Counted from the first letter of the stretch, positions 39,697 through 51,010 are shown. The stretch: DNA of 64,000 bases from Paraglaciecola sp. MB-3u-78 (GCF_002835935.1 NZ_PJCF01000006.1:682001-746000); one strand, 5' to 3'. Notes: generated from the letters alone by a model not told the origin. Numbers and translations are program-made.

Positions 39697-40191
39697 CAAT
39701 TTTCCCAGGGTACAGGCAGGCACAGCGTTATTTGAATCGGTAATACAATTTCTAAAATCAGTAAAACAATTATTTAAGGCGAAGCCGGCACGGTTTCAAA
39801 GGTCAAATTATATTCGATATTCAACATTTACTCCATGTAATGCTTTGTTTAATTGCATTATTCTTGAAAAATGCCATTTTGTGGTGCACGACTTTGTGGT
39901 TTATTGTCAATGTTGTTGCAAATATGTCATCTGTTTGCGTTGCTTGGTTAACATTTGGCGATTGTTATCTTTATTTGGCCTGTTTTTATTAAATGGCGTT
40001 TTTCACCAACTTATTGACAGTGCTGAAGAAGAGGAATGCAAAGAGGCTATCTTGGCTTACTATTTAACTTTTCCAAAGCACCATTGCCAGAGTGAGAGTT
40101 TAACATTTGCAAATAAAACCTGAAGCGTTGATCGAACAGGGTAAAAACATGTCATTATACCTTCATAAGAATTTACACAGGAATAACCAAT
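39697..40191. other. Divergent regulatory region between deaD and prsT
   Basis: 495 bp without a supported gene. It must hold the deaD promoter and leader (csdA leaders are long in other bacteria) and the promoter of prsT. No clear Y-box or hairpin stood out. Confidence 0.5.
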
Positions 40192-42960
40192 ATGAAAGGT
40201 TTGAATTCAACACTATTAAAATATGCATTAACTGTTGTTGCAATAGGTGTGTTATCTGGTTGCGGTAAACAAACTAGCGACCAATATATACAAGAGGCTA
40301 AACAGTATGTTGCAGAAAATGATCCTGCAGCTGCAATTGTTGCGCTAAAAAATGCGGTGCAACTTGAGCCGAAGTTGGCCCAAGCCAGATTTGAACTTGG
40401 CCTGCTTTATATTCAACAGAAACAGTTTGAAAGCGCAGAGAAAGAGCTGAATCGTGCTCTGGAATATGGTTTCGAACCATCGAAAGTGTTGCCGTTATTA
40501 ACCCAAGCTTATCAGCAAACAGGTGCCTACTCAGCCATTAGTAAATTAGAGCATGGGCAACAAGGGCTAACCTCTGTTGAACGAGCTGAAATCGGTTATT
40601 TCAAAGTGGTTGCATTGGCGCGATTAAATAAAATAGATGCTGCTCGTGTATTGATTGAAGAATTGAGAGAAATTGAAACTAGCTCTGTTTTTAAGGGCCT
40701 GACAGCAGCTTATATGTTGGTGTTAGATGAAAATTATGAAACCGCTGCCACTGCAGTATCTGAGTTGCGTGAACAAGCTCCGCAAAATGCAGAAGTACTG
40801 AAGTTATTAGCTCAGTTGAAATTATCCCTTGGTAAACCAGCTGAGGCCGCTGATATATTCAAAGATTATGTTCAGTTTTACCCTGAAGATAAACAAACAA
40901 CCTTTGTCTTGGCTAAATTATTGGTAGATGTGGGAGATTTAAAAGCTGCTGATCCTTATATTGATGAACTGCTTTTACTGAATGACCAAAATCCTCTGTT
41001 GAATCAATTAAAGTCTGCAACCTATGCTTATAAAGGTGATTATGCGAATGCCCTTAAACGTGCAGAATTTGCCTTTAACGGCGGCATAGAAGCACCGTCT
41101 TTACGCTTGGTAGCAGGTTATGCAGCCTATCAAATACAAGACTACTCGAGTGCAAATCGTCATTTGACTTATATTGCGGGGATCTTGCCAGACAATCACC
41201 CTGGCCTCAAGTTACTCGCTGCAAGCCAACTCCAGTTAGGACTGAGTTCAGAAGCTGGCGATGTGTTAGGGAGGCTTGACCAACTGACAGATGAAGACGC
41301 ACCTTTATTTTCCAAGGCAAGTTATGAACTACTACGTGATGGTTTTGAAAAAGAAGCCAAAGTATTGATTGAAAAATCCACAAGTATCAGTCGTACTGCT
41401 GAAGATTTAACGCGCTTAGGATTATTACAACTTTCTCTGAACAACCTTGATGGCATAGTTAACTTGGAAGAGGCAGTCAGTAAGTCGCCTGAATTGGAAA
41501 GTGCACAAACTACTCTAGCAAAAGCGTACTTAGTCACTCAGCAATATGACAAAGCTTTGGAGCTGGCAAATAATTGGAAAAACAGCAGCCCTGATGATGC
41601 AAAACCTTATATGTTGGCCGGCGATGTTTACACAAAGCAACAAAAATTTACTGAAGCAAAAATAGAATTTGAAAAAGCGATAGCCCAAGACAGCAAAAGC
41701 CCCTCACCAAGATTAGCTTTGGTAAACTTGGCTGTGGTGCAAAAAGATATGCAACAGGCTCGACTGTTATTAGAGCAATTACTGATTGAATTTCCAAATA
41801 ATGTACCTACATTGGCGACGTATTATTTGATCAATAAACAAGCTAACAAAGAATTATTAGGCATTGTAAAAATCCAATCTGCTTTTGAACGTGATCCCAC
41901 TAACATTGCAACAAGGTTATTATTAGCCAGAGTTCAGGTTGTTGAAAACAATTACCAAGCGGCAATTGATCTGTTGACGGAAGTAAAAGATCAAAATGAT
42001 TTGCCAAGAGCTTATTGGAAAACATTAGGTCAAGGCTTCATTAAATCCAACCAATTGCGGCCCGCAACTTTGCATTACGATGCATGGCTTGCAAAAGAAC
42101 CCAATGATAAGGACGCCATAGTCGGTAAATTATTATTACTAGATAACCTTAATAAGTTTGAAGAAGCATCAAAATTGACCCAAGGGTATCTTAACAATCG
42201 TGACGATGTGCAAATGCAGTTGTTGAACACCCATTTTTTACTCATGCAAGGGGATTATCCAACAGCCCAAAAAGCGTATGATGCATTACCAAAAAATGTA
42301 CTTGGGTTACCCATAGCCAAAGGTTTTCTGGCTCGCTTTCAGTTAAACAATAAACAACCAGAGTTAGCGTTAGAAAATGCGCTTATTGCTTACAATGCTA
42401 CCCCAAATAATAGAAACCTAATTTTGTTGGTATTCACTTACGATAAGTTGCAGCAGTTAGATAAGTCCATGGAGTTGCTTGTGCAGCATATCGAGAAATT
42501 ACCCAATGATTTGGGCGCAAGAATGTTACTGGCAGAAAGGCAGATAGGTGAGGATTTATCAGGTGCAATTGCAAGCTATGAAGTGGCTTTACAACAAAAT
42601 CCAAATAATTATATTGCCAATAATAACTTAGCGTATTTATATTTACAGGAAGGCGATATTAATAAAGCTAGGGGGTATGGGGAAAAGGCAGTTGAACTTA
42701 AACCTGATAACGCTGCAGCATTAGATACCTTAGCGCAAATATATATGGCGGATAAAGACTATGAAGGAGCATTAAATTTATATGATCGGGCCATAACTGA
42801 TGCCATGCAAAATGAGGAAATTTATCTGAATTACGTTGAAGCCCTGTTATTAGCTGAAGAAACAGTTTTAGCTAAGCGTAAACTTAGCCAGCGAGAGATG
42901 AAACAAAAGACATCTATTACCAGAGAAGCGAAGCTAAGAGCTGACTTTGGTATTGAGTAG
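40192..42960 (+). CDS. prsT: XrtA/PEP-CTERM-associated TPR lipoprotein, PrsT-like
   Basis: A 922-residue exported lipoprotein: signal peptide ending at the lipobox LSGC (Cys24), then tandem tetratricopeptide repeats along almost the whole length (for example DPAAAIVALKNAVQLEPKLA, near the start, and NNYIANNNLAYLYLQEGDI, near the end). This size and repeat architecture match PrsT, found with the exosortase XrtA and PEP-CTERM proteins in exopolysaccharide systems. No exosortase, PEP-CTERM protein or polysaccharide genes are in this window, so the system must be elsewhere or the assignment may be broader. It is probably a TPR scaffold in the outer membrane. Confidence 0.8.
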   Translation: MKGLNSTLLKYALTVVAIGVLSGCGKQTSDQYIQEAKQYVAENDPAAAIVALKNAVQLEPKLAQARFELGLLYIQQKQFESAEKELNRALEYGFEPSKVLPLLTQAYQQTGAYSAISKLEHGQQGLTSVERAEIGYFKVVALARLNKIDAARVLIEELREIETSSVFKGLTAAYMLVLDENYETAATAVSELREQAPQNAEVLKLLAQLKLSLGKPAEAADIFKDYVQFYPEDKQTTFVLAKLLVDVGDLKAADPYIDELLLLNDQNPLLNQLKSATYAYKGDYANALKRAEFAFNGGIEAPSLRLVAGYAAYQIQDYSSANRHLTYIAGILPDNHPGLKLLAASQLQLGLSSEAGDVLGRLDQLTDEDAPLFSKASYELLRDGFEKEAKVLIEKSTSISRTAEDLTRLGLLQLSLNNLDGIVNLEEAVSKSPELESAQTTLAKAYLVTQQYDKALELANNWKNSSPDDAKPYMLAGDVYTKQQKFTEAKIEFEKAIAQDSKSPSPRLALVNLAVVQKDMQQARLLLEQLLIEFPNNVPTLATYYLINKQANKELLGIVKIQSAFERDPTNIATRLLLARVQVVENNYQAAIDLLTEVKDQNDLPRAYWKTLGQGFIKSNQLRPATLHYDAWLAKEPNDKDAIVGKLLLLDNLNKFEEASKLTQGYLNNRDDVQMQLLNTHFLLMQGDYPTAQKAYDALPKNVLGLPIAKGFLARFQLNNKQPELALENALIAYNATPNNRNLILLVFTYDKLQQLDKSMELLVQHIEKLPNDLGARMLLAERQIGEDLSGAIASYEVALQQNPNNYIANNNLAYLYLQEGDINKARGYGEKAVELKPDNAAALDTLAQIYMADKDYEGALNLYDRAITDAMQNEEIYLNYVEALLLAEETVLAKRKLSQREMKQKTSITREAKLRADFGIE

Positions 42961-43027
42961 TACCTTATATCCTGAATGCTATAAATGAATTTGGTTTTTT
43001 AGCTAATATTAAGATTAGTTTCATTAT

Positions 43028-43053
43028 TAAAAGGTCACAATTTGTGGCCTTTT
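43028..43053 (+). terminator. Rho-independent terminator after prsT
   Basis: AAAAGGTCACAA pairs with TTGTGGCCTTTT (one G-T pair), with T residues at the end of the stem. It lies about 65 bp past the prsT stop. Confidence 0.8.
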
Positions 43054-43577
43054 GTCTTTGAATAAGCCATCAATAACCTGCTGTTAACCTGATTAACCTG
43101 AGCTTGATGTATGGATAAGCCATACCGTCCAGTACCACTATTATCGCGCCTATCTTCGTTGAACTTGCTCACAATAGCGGGTTAATCCCTCAAAAGCTCG
43201 CCTCGATAAACACAATAATAGCAGCACTGGATGCATTCAATGTCTTTGCAAACCAATTGGCACCACCTAACATATTGTTTTTATTGTAATTACTTCTAGG
43301 GACGCGGCATGTCTTAACCCTCGAGTTCAGGTTGATTAAACTTGGCCAACATAAGTGATTGGATATTATGGGTGTCAGCATAAGTATTGGCTGCTTTTTA
43401 GTTCATCAGAGGACGCTATTATATAGTATGTGTCCGAAATGCCATGAGTGCCGTGTATACCACGTGCAAAACAAACTATCTAAGCCTGAAACATGGCCTA
43501 GATTTGAACCATGAGATGGCTTATGGGTGCAATTGAGGCAAGCTAAAACTCTATCAGCTTGCAGGCAAGCCACTAAA
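43054..43577. other. Intergenic region, no intact gene
   Basis: No convincing gene. The ORF-like stretches here are short and interrupted. It lies between the prsT terminator and a small decayed gene. Confidence 0.5.
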
Positions 43578-43758
43578 GTAATAAAAATTGCAGTCAGTAT
43601 ATCCGTTAGTTTTTTCTGGTTTAATTTGTTTGCTGCAAAAGGATGGCCAAACTGTTCAAGATACGAGTAATATTGCAGCGCCTGACACCATCCAATCTAA
43701 GGCTCCCACTGTGCTCCTTAAGCAATACATAGAGGGCTATGTAGAGTCATCACAATAG
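43578..43758 (+). pseudogene. Possible decayed gene for a small secreted protein
   Basis: From GTG at 43578 the frame reads VIKIAVSISVSFFWFNLFAA, a signal-peptide-like segment, and ends at 43670. Shifting one base near 43637 gives KDGQTVQDTSNIAAPDTIQS and a further KAPTVLLKQYIEGYVESSQ to a stop at 43756-43758. Joined, this makes a small secreted protein of about 58 residues. No family is recognised and the start has no clear ribosome site. Confidence 0.3.
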
Positions 43759-43880
43759 ATCTAAACTATCTCGCATATTAGCTAATAGGTTTTCTCTTGG
43801 TACTGACACATCTTCCCTCACAATTTCGCCAGTAATCTATGCTCTTAAAAAAACTGGCCTTTATTTGTTCTCACTAACAG

Positions 43881-44267
43881 CTAAGAGAATAGACGTGCTT
43901 CACCGGCTTGGCGTCTTTTGGCTTTTATGACTAACAAAAGTGTAATGATTCCAGGCAATGCTTGTATATATAGCATACTTAGTTTAACTGTGAGCCCTCC
44001 AAAAATACCGGCAATAGTGATACATATGAGTAAAAATACTTTTAAACTTTGATTGCCGCTGATTAAACCCCAAAGTAAACCAAAGCCCAAAAAGCTATTG
44101 TATAAACCTTGGTTCAAAGCTAGTACTTCTGAAGATTGTGCCACCTCTGCTGTCATGGAGAATATTTTTTGTCCAACTGGATGATTCCAGAAAAACATTT
44201 CAAGCACCATTATGCCAATATGTAAAAGGGCGACTAAAAAGGTCATAAAACCAGCAAAAAACTTCAT
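43881..44267 (-). CDS. DUF1304 family membrane protein
   Basis: A 128-residue protein with four hydrophobic segments and the family motif MLEMFFWNHPVGQKIF near residue 25, followed by NQGLYNSFLGFGLLWG. DUF1304 proteins are common, small inner-membrane proteins of unknown function. It sits downstream of the hfl operon terminator on the same strand, as a separate unit. Confidence 0.85.
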   Translation of the reverse strand: MKFFAGFMTFLVALLHIGIMVLEMFFWNHPVGQKIFSMTAEVAQSSEVLALNQGLYNSFLGFGLLWGLISGNQSLKVFLLICITIAGIFGGLTVKLSMLYIQALPGIITLLLVIKAKRRQAGEARLFS

Positions 44268-44399
44268 AGATAATACCTTGACTACTTTGTATCAGATGTA
44301 GCTTTTTATAGTGTGGCAAATTGGCTTAAGTTGCAAGGATTGGTGTTAATACTCCTGTCTTAGTTAACAGACAGTCACTATATCAAATAATAACGTATC

Positions 44400-44425
44400 A
44401 AAAAAAAAGCGCCTTGCGGCGCTTT
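44400..44425 (-). terminator. Rho-independent terminator of the hfl superoperon
   Basis: On the minus strand AAAGCGCC (44425-44418), loop GCAA, GGCGCTTT (44413-44406), then a run of T. It begins 11 bp past the hflC stop and ends the nnr-to-hflC unit. Confidence 0.9.
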
Positions 44426-44435
44426 AAATTATGAA

Positions 44436-45329
44436 CTAACTTTTCGGTTGTTTTCCGCTTGGGTCTTTCATGTAGCGAAAGAAGTCGCTGTCTGGTTCAA
44501 CAACCAACACGTCTTGTTTGCTACTAAAGCTTTTCCTGTAAGCATCCATACTACGTAAAAAACGATAAAACTCAGGATCTTTTGTGTAGGTCTCAGCATA
44601 TATCTGTGCTGCTTGTGCTTCACCTTCACCCCTAAGTTTACGCAGGTTACGTTCTGCGTCAGCTAACATAACTGTGATTTTAGCATCGATATCAGCTTTA
44701 ATAAATTCAGCTTTTTCTTTACCTTCAGAGCGATGCTCTCTGGCTACTGCTTCGCGTTCACTGCGCATACGTTGGAAAATAAAGTTTCTTACTTCCAAGG
44801 GTAAGTTGATTTGTTTTACACGCACATCAATTATTTGTATACCCAATTCGTCTGAGCTGGTCGAGGCTTGTGTCATAGCTTCATCCATCAGTTCTGAACG
44901 TTCACCAGAAACAATTTCTTGAATAGTACGGGTACCAAACTCAGAACGTAAGGCGTTATTCACTTTCTGTTGTAACAGTATTTCTGCACCAGCTTTGATA
45001 CCACCAGTGGCTAAATAGTACTTAGCAAAATCTTCAATCTTCCATTTAACATACAAGTCGACGATCAAATCTTTTTTCTCAGCGGTTACAAAACGATCTG
45101 GCACTTCGTCCAATGTTTGAATACGTGCATCAAGTCTTACCACACGGTCAAAGAAAGGAAGTTTTAAGTGTAAACCAGGTTCGAAAACTGTGGTGTCACC
45201 GGTCTCGCTGTCTCTCTGTACTTTACCAAATTGTATAACAATGGCTTTGTTGCCTTCTTCTACAACAAATAACGAACCAAATATAAGCAACCCTAAGGCT
45301 ACTATTATTAATGCAATAAAATTTTTCAT
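44436..45329 (-). CDS. hflC: FtsH modulator HflC
   Basis: A 297-residue inner-membrane SPFH protein that with HflK surrounds FtsH and controls its degradation of membrane proteins. Single N-terminal anchor (NFIALIIVALGLLIFGSLFVV), then the band-7 domain facing the periplasm (EGNKAIVIQFGKVQRD, VKQINLPLEVRNFIFQRMRSE), and a C-terminal helix. Its ATG lies 3 bp from the hflK stop codon. Confidence 0.95.
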   Translation of the reverse strand: MKNFIALIIVALGLLIFGSLFVVEEGNKAIVIQFGKVQRDSETGDTTVFEPGLHLKLPFFDRVVRLDARIQTLDEVPDRFVTAEKKDLIVDLYVKWKIEDFAKYYLATGGIKAGAEILLQQKVNNALRSEFGTRTIQEIVSGERSELMDEAMTQASTSSDELGIQIIDVRVKQINLPLEVRNFIFQRMRSEREAVAREHRSEGKEKAEFIKADIDAKITVMLADAERNLRKLRGEGEAQAAQIYAETYTKDPEFYRFLRSMDAYRKSFSSKQDVLVVEPDSDFFRYMKDPSGKQPKS

Positions 45330-45332
45330 AGC

Positions 45333-46490
45333 CTAGTTTCTCCCACTACGTACGCCGTTGTTACGGTTGTTTCTGGAGTTGCCGTTTACCGGTTGTGTAT
45401 CTTCATCTTGATTACGCAAACCTTCTAAAGTACTGCGGATGTTGGCTGGAATTGTTGGCCCAGACTGATTTCCCAATATTTTATCTAGCGGTAAATACAT
45501 CATGTTGCCAGTGCCTTCCGTATCCACCAATATTTTACTGGTGTTACCGTAGACTTCTTCCATAGTTTCAAGGTAAATACGACTACGAGTGACTTCTGGT
45601 GCAGAAGTATATTGAGGAAGTAATTCTTCAAATCGTGCGATTGCACCTTGCGCTTCCAATGTGACACGTTCTTTATAAGCTTGGGCTTCTTGTGCTAAAC
45701 GGTTAACCTGTCCACGAGCACGAGGTTCGATTTCACGAGAATAAGCTTCTGCTTCGTTTATAAAGCGTTGTTCATCTTCTTGTGCTGCAATGGCATCATC
45801 AAAAGCTTCTTTCACTTCTTCTGGCGGCCTTGCATCTTTAAAGTTCATATCGACAACAGATATGCCCATATCGTATGACTCAATGATACCCGTTAATTCA
45901 TCAAGCACGCTTTGCCTTGTTGCTTCACGTCCACCTGTTAGTACGGCATCCATTCTAGAGTGACCTACAACGTAACGAATGGCACTATCGAATGCTTGAC
46001 TCAAACTCTCTTCAGGGCTAGTCACAGCAAAGCTATATTTATAAGGTTCGAGGATACGGTATTGAACTTCCATCTCAACACGGACCACGTTTTCGTCTTC
46101 AGTTAGCATCGAGCCAGAAGAAGGCATAGATCGAATTGTTTTCACATCTACCGGTATAATCTCGTCTACAAAAGTTGGTTTCCACTGCAGACCGGGATCC
46201 ACAAAATGACTGAATTCTCCAAACCGTAAAACCACGCCGCGCTCAGCTTCACGAATAGTGTAAAAACCACTAAACACCCAGCCAATAACTAATATACCTA
46301 CAATTACAGCAGCGCCTATACCACCAAGGCTTTTACCGCCTGATGAGCCACCGGAACCACCACCACCAAACTTGCCGAATTTATTCATTAAGTTTTTGAA
46401 TACCTCGTCTAAATCAGGCGGGCCTTGATCTCGGCCGCCCTTGTTCTTCCAAGGATCATTATTGTTTCCACCGGGCTCATTCCAAGCCAT
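45333..46490 (-). CDS. hflK: FtsH modulator HflK
   Basis: A 385-residue partner of HflC. The N-terminal glycine-rich cytoplasmic segment (WNEPGGNNNDPWKNKGGRDQ) precedes the membrane segment (IGAAVIVGILVIGWVFSGFY) and the SPFH domain (REAERGVVLRFGEF). The C-terminus is asparagine/arginine-rich. It has a GGAGAG site before the ATG at 46490. It is organised as in E. coli with hflX upstream and hflC downstream. Confidence 0.95.
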   Translation of the reverse strand: MAWNEPGGNNNDPWKNKGGRDQGPPDLDEVFKNLMNKFGKFGGGGSGGSSGGKSLGGIGAAVIVGILVIGWVFSGFYTIREAERGVVLRFGEFSHFVDPGLQWKPTFVDEIIPVDVKTIRSMPSSGSMLTEDENVVRVEMEVQYRILEPYKYSFAVTSPEESLSQAFDSAIRYVVGHSRMDAVLTGGREATRQSVLDELTGIIESYDMGISVVDMNFKDARPPEEVKEAFDDAIAAQEDEQRFINEAEAYSREIEPRARGQVNRLAQEAQAYKERVTLEAQGAIARFEELLPQYTSAPEVTRSRIYLETMEEVYGNTSKILVDTEGTGNMMYLPLDKILGNQSGPTIPANIRSTLEGLRNQDEDTQPVNGNSRNNRNNGVRSGRN

Positions 46491-46573
46491 TATGTCTCTC
46501 CAGCTAGTTAATTCAATAAATAGGTCTACTGACCATTACGAGTTTTTTAAAATTTTTGATCTGTTATTTGTTA

Positions 46574-47863
46574 CTAATATTTTACTATATATGAGTCTAA
46601 ATCAACGTCGACACGTTTAACTAATCTGTTCCAATCTCTCTGTTCCATGCGAACATCAATTTGCCAATCACCATTTTCGGCATAACTTTCTGCAGCAATG
46701 CAATTCATCTCAAAAAACACACCACGTAAACTACTTTTCCGTGGAGGAATTAATAAACTATGTTGTACCATGTTTTTTGATAAACATTCAGTAATTGCGC
46801 TGAGCAGTAAATCAATACCCAGACCTTGCTGAGCAGATAACCAAACCCGAATAGGCATACCTGATTCATCGCGATCTATCTTTGCACTGACGCCATCCAT
46901 CCGATCAATCTTATTACACACCATCAATTGTTGGATTTCGTTAGCATTTATCTCTTCAAGAACTTCATTTACTTGTTCGATATTCTCTTGAAACTGGTCG
47001 TCAGAATAATCCACTACATGCAATAGTAAATTTGCTTGTTGAGTTTCTTGTAATGTAGCTTTAAAGGCCGCAATCAGATCATGGGGGAGGTGACGGATAA
47101 AACCAACCGTATCAGCAAGAATTGCTGAGCCAACATCTTGTAACTGAATCTTTCTAAGCGTTGGGTCAAGTGTCGCAAAAAGTTGGTCAGCAACATATAC
47201 AGCAGATTCTGTCATACTATTAAATAAAGTGGATTTGCCAGCGTTGGTATACCCTACCAGTGAAACTGTAGGGATTTCTGCGCGAATTCTAGAGCGTCTT
47301 CCTTGTTCTCTTTGTTTTTGTACTTTATCAAGGCGACGCTGAATCGCTTTGATCCTTGCTCTGAGTAGTCGCCTATCAGTTTCAAGTTGACTTTCACCTG
47401 GGCCACGTAGACCAATTCCACCTTTTTGCTTATCTAGGTGAGTCCAGCCTCGAATCAATCGAGTACTCATATGTCGAAGTTGTGCTAGCTCTACTTGTAA
47501 TTTACCCTCGTGAGTACGGGCGCGTTGGGCAAAAATATCTAGGATCAGTCCAGTACGGTCGAGGACTCGACATTGACACAATTGTTCTAGATTACGTTCT
47601 TGGGAGGGGGATAAACTGTGATTAAAAATGATCACATCAGCTTGCTGAGCTCTCACCGCATTGGCAATTTCTTCTGCTTTGCCGCTACCCACAAAATAAC
47701 GTGCCTGTGGTGCTTGCCGAGATCCTGTGACTACATCTATGGCATTTACACCAGCAGACGCCACAAGCAGTTGTAATTCTAATAAATCTTCTTTGCTATT
47801 TTCATCAGCAAAATCAACATGTACTAAAACAGCCTGTTCACCTGCTTCATAACGGTCAAACAA
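46574..47863 (-). CDS. hflX: GTPase HflX
   Basis: A 429-residue ribosome-associated GTPase that splits stalled 70S ribosomes under stress. N-terminal HflX domain, a coiled-coil linker (RLDKVQKQREQGRRSR), G1 GYTNAGKST, G3 DTVGFIRHLP, G4 NKIDR. The start codon is TTG at 47863, with AGGAGAG at suitable spacing. It is 21 bp after hfq in the superoperon. Confidence 0.95.
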   Translation of the reverse strand: MFDRYEAGEQAVLVHVDFADENSKEDLLELQLLVASAGVNAIDVVTGSRQAPQARYFVGSGKAEEIANAVRAQQADVIIFNHSLSPSQERNLEQLCQCRVLDRTGLILDIFAQRARTHEGKLQVELAQLRHMSTRLIRGWTHLDKQKGGIGLRGPGESQLETDRRLLRARIKAIQRRLDKVQKQREQGRRSRIRAEIPTVSLVGYTNAGKSTLFNSMTESAVYVADQLFATLDPTLRKIQLQDVGSAILADTVGFIRHLPHDLIAAFKATLQETQQANLLLHVVDYSDDQFQENIEQVNEVLEEINANEIQQLMVCNKIDRMDGVSAKIDRDESGMPIRVWLSAQQGLGIDLLLSAITECLSKNMVQHSLLIPPRKSSLRGVFFEMNCIAAESYAENGDWQIDVRMEQRDWNRLVKRVDVDLDSYIVKY

Positions 47864-47884
47864 GCCGCTCTCCTAAAACCATAT

Positions 47885-48175
<291 letters not shown>

Positions 48176-48209
48176 TTATACATTAAAACATATAGCTGTA
48201 TAGGCCGCG

Positions 48210-49169
48210 TTATGATTGAGACTCACTCAGTTTTATGACTTTCGTCAGATTGTCCGTCGAAAACGTATCTAATTGGTGAACATTTTCCCAACCTCTTAGC
48301 CAAGTCAGCTGTCTTTTAGCTAGCTGGCGAGTGGCTGCAACAGACTTTTCGAACATTTCGTTAAAATCATAATCACCATCAAGATGCTGCCACATTTGTC
48401 TATAACCGACACATCTAATAGAGGGTAGGTTCAAATGTAGATCACCTCTATTTTTTAATTTTTCTACTTCGGCCTGAAACCCTGTATCGATCATCAGTTG
48501 AAAACGCCGAGCGATACGTTGATGTAATACTTTGCGATCCTCTGGTGCGATACAAAATTGTTTTACATTATAAGGTATGGGGTCAGACTTGGTTGCCATC
48601 AAGTCAGTCATAGAACGATTAGTAAGTTGATATACTTCTAGAGCCCTAATTAAGCGTTGAGGATCATTAGGGTGGATACGTTTAGCCGAAGTCGGATCTA
48701 TTTCGGCTAATTGTTGATGTAATACATCCCAACCGACCTCATCGGCTGTTGCTTCTATGGTTTTTCTCACGTTTTGATCTGATTCTGGTAACGGCGAAAG
48801 TCCCTCAATCAAGGCTTTGTAATACATCATAGTGCCACCCACCAATAACGGGATCTTTCCCCTAGTTGTGATGTCTTGCATGGCCAGTAGTGCATCGTTA
48901 CGAAATTCGGCCACTGAATAACGTTGTGCGGGATCTAAAATATTGATTAATCTGTGAGGGGCTTTTATCAATTCAGTGGCGTTTGGTTTAGCCGTGCCAA
49001 TATCCATGTCACGATAGATCAATGCAGAATCGACACTTATTATTTCGCAGGGCAGGTTTTCGCAAAGCTCAATTGCAAGGCCTGTTTTTCCTGACGCAGT
49101 TGGTCCCATCAAAAATAACGCAGGTGGCAAAGCATTAAGCGTTGTTTCTTTGATCTTATTCATAGGCAT
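48210..49169 (-). CDS. miaA: tRNA dimethylallyltransferase MiaA
   Basis: Transfers an isopentenyl group to A37 of tRNAs reading UNN codons. 319 residues with P-loop [30 protein letters not shown], and the [10 protein letters not shown] insert. It overlaps the end of mutL by 14 bp; ATG codons at 49169 and 49163 are both possible. Confidence 0.95.
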   Translation of the reverse strand: MPMNKIKETTLNALPPALFLMGPTASGKTGLAIELCENLPCEIISVDSALIYRDMDIGTAKPNATELIKAPHRLINILDPAQRYSVAEFRNDALLAMQDITTRGKIPLLVGGTMMYYKALIEGLSPLPESDQNVRKTIEATADEVGWDVLHQQLAEIDPTSAKRIHPNDPQRLIRALEVYQLTNRSMTDLMATKSDPIPYNVKQFCIAPEDRKVLHQRIARRFQLMIDTGFQAEVEKLKNRGDLHLNLPSIRCVGYRQMWQHLDGDYDFNEMFEKSVAATRQLAKRQLTWLRGWENVHQLDTFSTDNLTKVIKLSESQS

Positions 49170-50976
49170 TCAGCCAATCATCTAAATATACTTGTTTACT
49201 TACGTGAGCAATATCATGTTCTACATCATCAGATGAATGAACAAACTGTTGCCACAATTCTTGTATTTGAATAAGTGTCATCTCTTCACTTGAAACTATA
49301 CTAGTTAGCAAGTGCTTACGTACTGATTTGCTATCTATTTCTATACACCCCAAAATATCCTCTAGGTACTCCACCCATCGAAATTGCCTTAAACCTGCGG
49401 GTACCTTACGTAAAATAATCCTATTTGGTGTCCAGCCAATTTCTACGCTGTTTTCCAAAAGTGGTTGATAGAGTGCTTTTGCTTGGGCTAGTAAATCAGC
49501 CGTGGCTTTTATAGAAATAGGCATTAATAAAGGTTGGCTTACTGGCATCGTATCTGAGTAGAGTTTAGACATTACATTAAAATGTAATGCCTTTGTCTCC
49601 AGTAAATAAAAATTTCTCCCAAGCTTCATCAAAATTTTCTTATCGGTTACTTGCAGCCATTGCCCAGGCATTATGGTTGCAGGTGCTGCAACACTGGTCA
49701 ATGAATTCACTGGTTGTATTGGGGTCATCAATTGTTGATAGTTTTTTGAAGATTGATTGATAACTTGTGACGAGTTGACTAGGTGTGCCGCCATATCCTT
49801 ATTTGCCAATAAACCGGACGCACCAGATACGCGAGTACCTGTGCCTGTATAGTTGGGCAAACGTTCGTCAACACTAGTCTCAGATTTTGGACTTTGCAAA
49901 GGTTGAATATAATCATGATTGGGCTGCGCTTTTGGTAACTCCTTTGCTTCAGGATTTGGCTGTTGCTGCCCTTGTTGAAAATATTGATTCAGGGAATCTG
50001 TTAGTGCTCTGTATATGAAATCATGTACTAAACGTGCTTGATGAAATCTCACTTCATGTTTGGCTGGGTGCACATTCACATCGACTTGGTTTGGTTCAAT
50101 GGTCAAATACAGCACATAGGCTGGATATAAATCGGCAGCAATAAGCCCTTCAAACGCTTGGCGAACCGCATGATTGATTAACTTATCGCGCATCATGCGG
50201 CCATTTACATAAAAATATTGAAAGTCGCCTTGGGTTTTGGCTTGTTCTGGTTGCGCCAACCAGCCCTTTAACTCAAATTGTTGATATTGACTATTTAGTT
50301 CAATACTTTGCTCAGTAAATTCTTTGCCGCATATAGTTCCGAGACGTTTTAATTCAGTGTCTTGTGGCTTCACTGCTGGGTATTTACGCAGTAATTTGCC
50401 ATTATGTTTAAGGCTAAAACTCACATCAAAACGACTCAGCGCAATACGTCTGACTACTTCATCGATATGGGCAAATTCGGTTTTCTCAGTACGTAAAAAC
50501 TTGCGTCTGGCGGGGGTATTGAAAAACAAATCGACTACATCAACACTGGTTCCATCTGGGTGTGCCACTGGATTGAGTTGCACTTGCATATCGCGACCTT
50601 CACAGTGTGCTTGCCAGGCTTGTGTTTGTTCTTTGGGCTTAGAGCTTAAACTCAAGCGTGCAACTGAACTGATACTAGCCAAGGCCTCACCACGAAATCC
50701 TAAACTACAAATGGCTTCTAAATCATCTAATTTGGCTATCTTACTGGTGGCATGGCGGCTAAGGGCTAATGCGAGTTCGTCATGGGGAATACCACTACCG
50801 TTATCACGGATCAATATGCGTTTATGGCCGCCTTTTTCAATATCAATTTCAATCGAACTAGCCCCTGAATCTAGGCTGTTTTCTACTATCTCTTTGACCA
50901 CGGAAGCAGGGCGTTCAACCACTTCTCCAGCGGCAATTTGGTTGGCTAATCTTGCGGGAAGAATTTGAATCGGCAA
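49156..50976 (-). CDS. mutL: DNA mismatch repair protein MutL
   Basis: Links MutS recognition to MutH/UvrD in mismatch repair. 606 residues; GHKL ATPase motifs [29 protein letters not shown], then the C-terminal dimerisation domain about 420-606. The middle linker (about 340-415) is Q/N/P-rich. The metal-dependent nuclease motif DQHA...E is not evident, as in the methyl-directed E. coli type. Confidence 0.95.
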   Translation of the reverse strand: MPIQILPARLANQIAAGEVVERPASVVKEIVENSLDSGASSIEIDIEKGGHKRILIRDNGSGIPHDELALALSRHATSKIAKLDDLEAICSLGFRGEALASISSVARLSLSSKPKEQTQAWQAHCEGRDMQVQLNPVAHPDGTSVDVVDLFFNTPARRKFLRTEKTEFAHIDEVVRRIALSRFDVSFSLKHNGKLLRKYPAVKPQDTELKRLGTICGKEFTEQSIELNSQYQQFELKGWLAQPEQAKTQGDFQYFYVNGRMMRDKLINHAVRQAFEGLIAADLYPAYVLYLTIEPNQVDVNVHPAKHEVRFHQARLVHDFIYRALTDSLNQYFQQGQQQPNPEAKELPKAQPNHDYIQPLQSPKSETSVDERLPNYTGTGTRVSGASGLLANKDMAAHLVNSSQVINQSSKNYQQLMTPIQPVNSLTSVAAPATIMPGQWLQVTDKKILMKLGRNFYLLETKALHFNVMSKLYSDTMPVSQPLLMPISIKATADLLAQAKALYQPLLENSVEIGWTPNRIILRKVPAGLRQFRWVEYLEDILGCIEIDSKSVRKHLLTSIVSSEEMTLIQIQELWQQFVHSSDDVEHDIAHVSKQVYLDDWLNAYE

Positions 50977-51010
50977 AATAATGACCTTGGTGTAATGCTA
51001 AATGAATAAG

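Noticed and set aside
39623-40123. 166-codon plus-strand ORF covering the deaD 5' end and the region before prsT
   Set aside because: Its first third is antisense to deaD, its composition is cysteine-rich and erratic, no ribosome site or family is seen, and it looks like a chance open frame.
43190-43381. 63-codon minus-strand ORF downstream of prsT
   Set aside because: No signal peptide, family or ribosome site; neighbouring frames are equally random.
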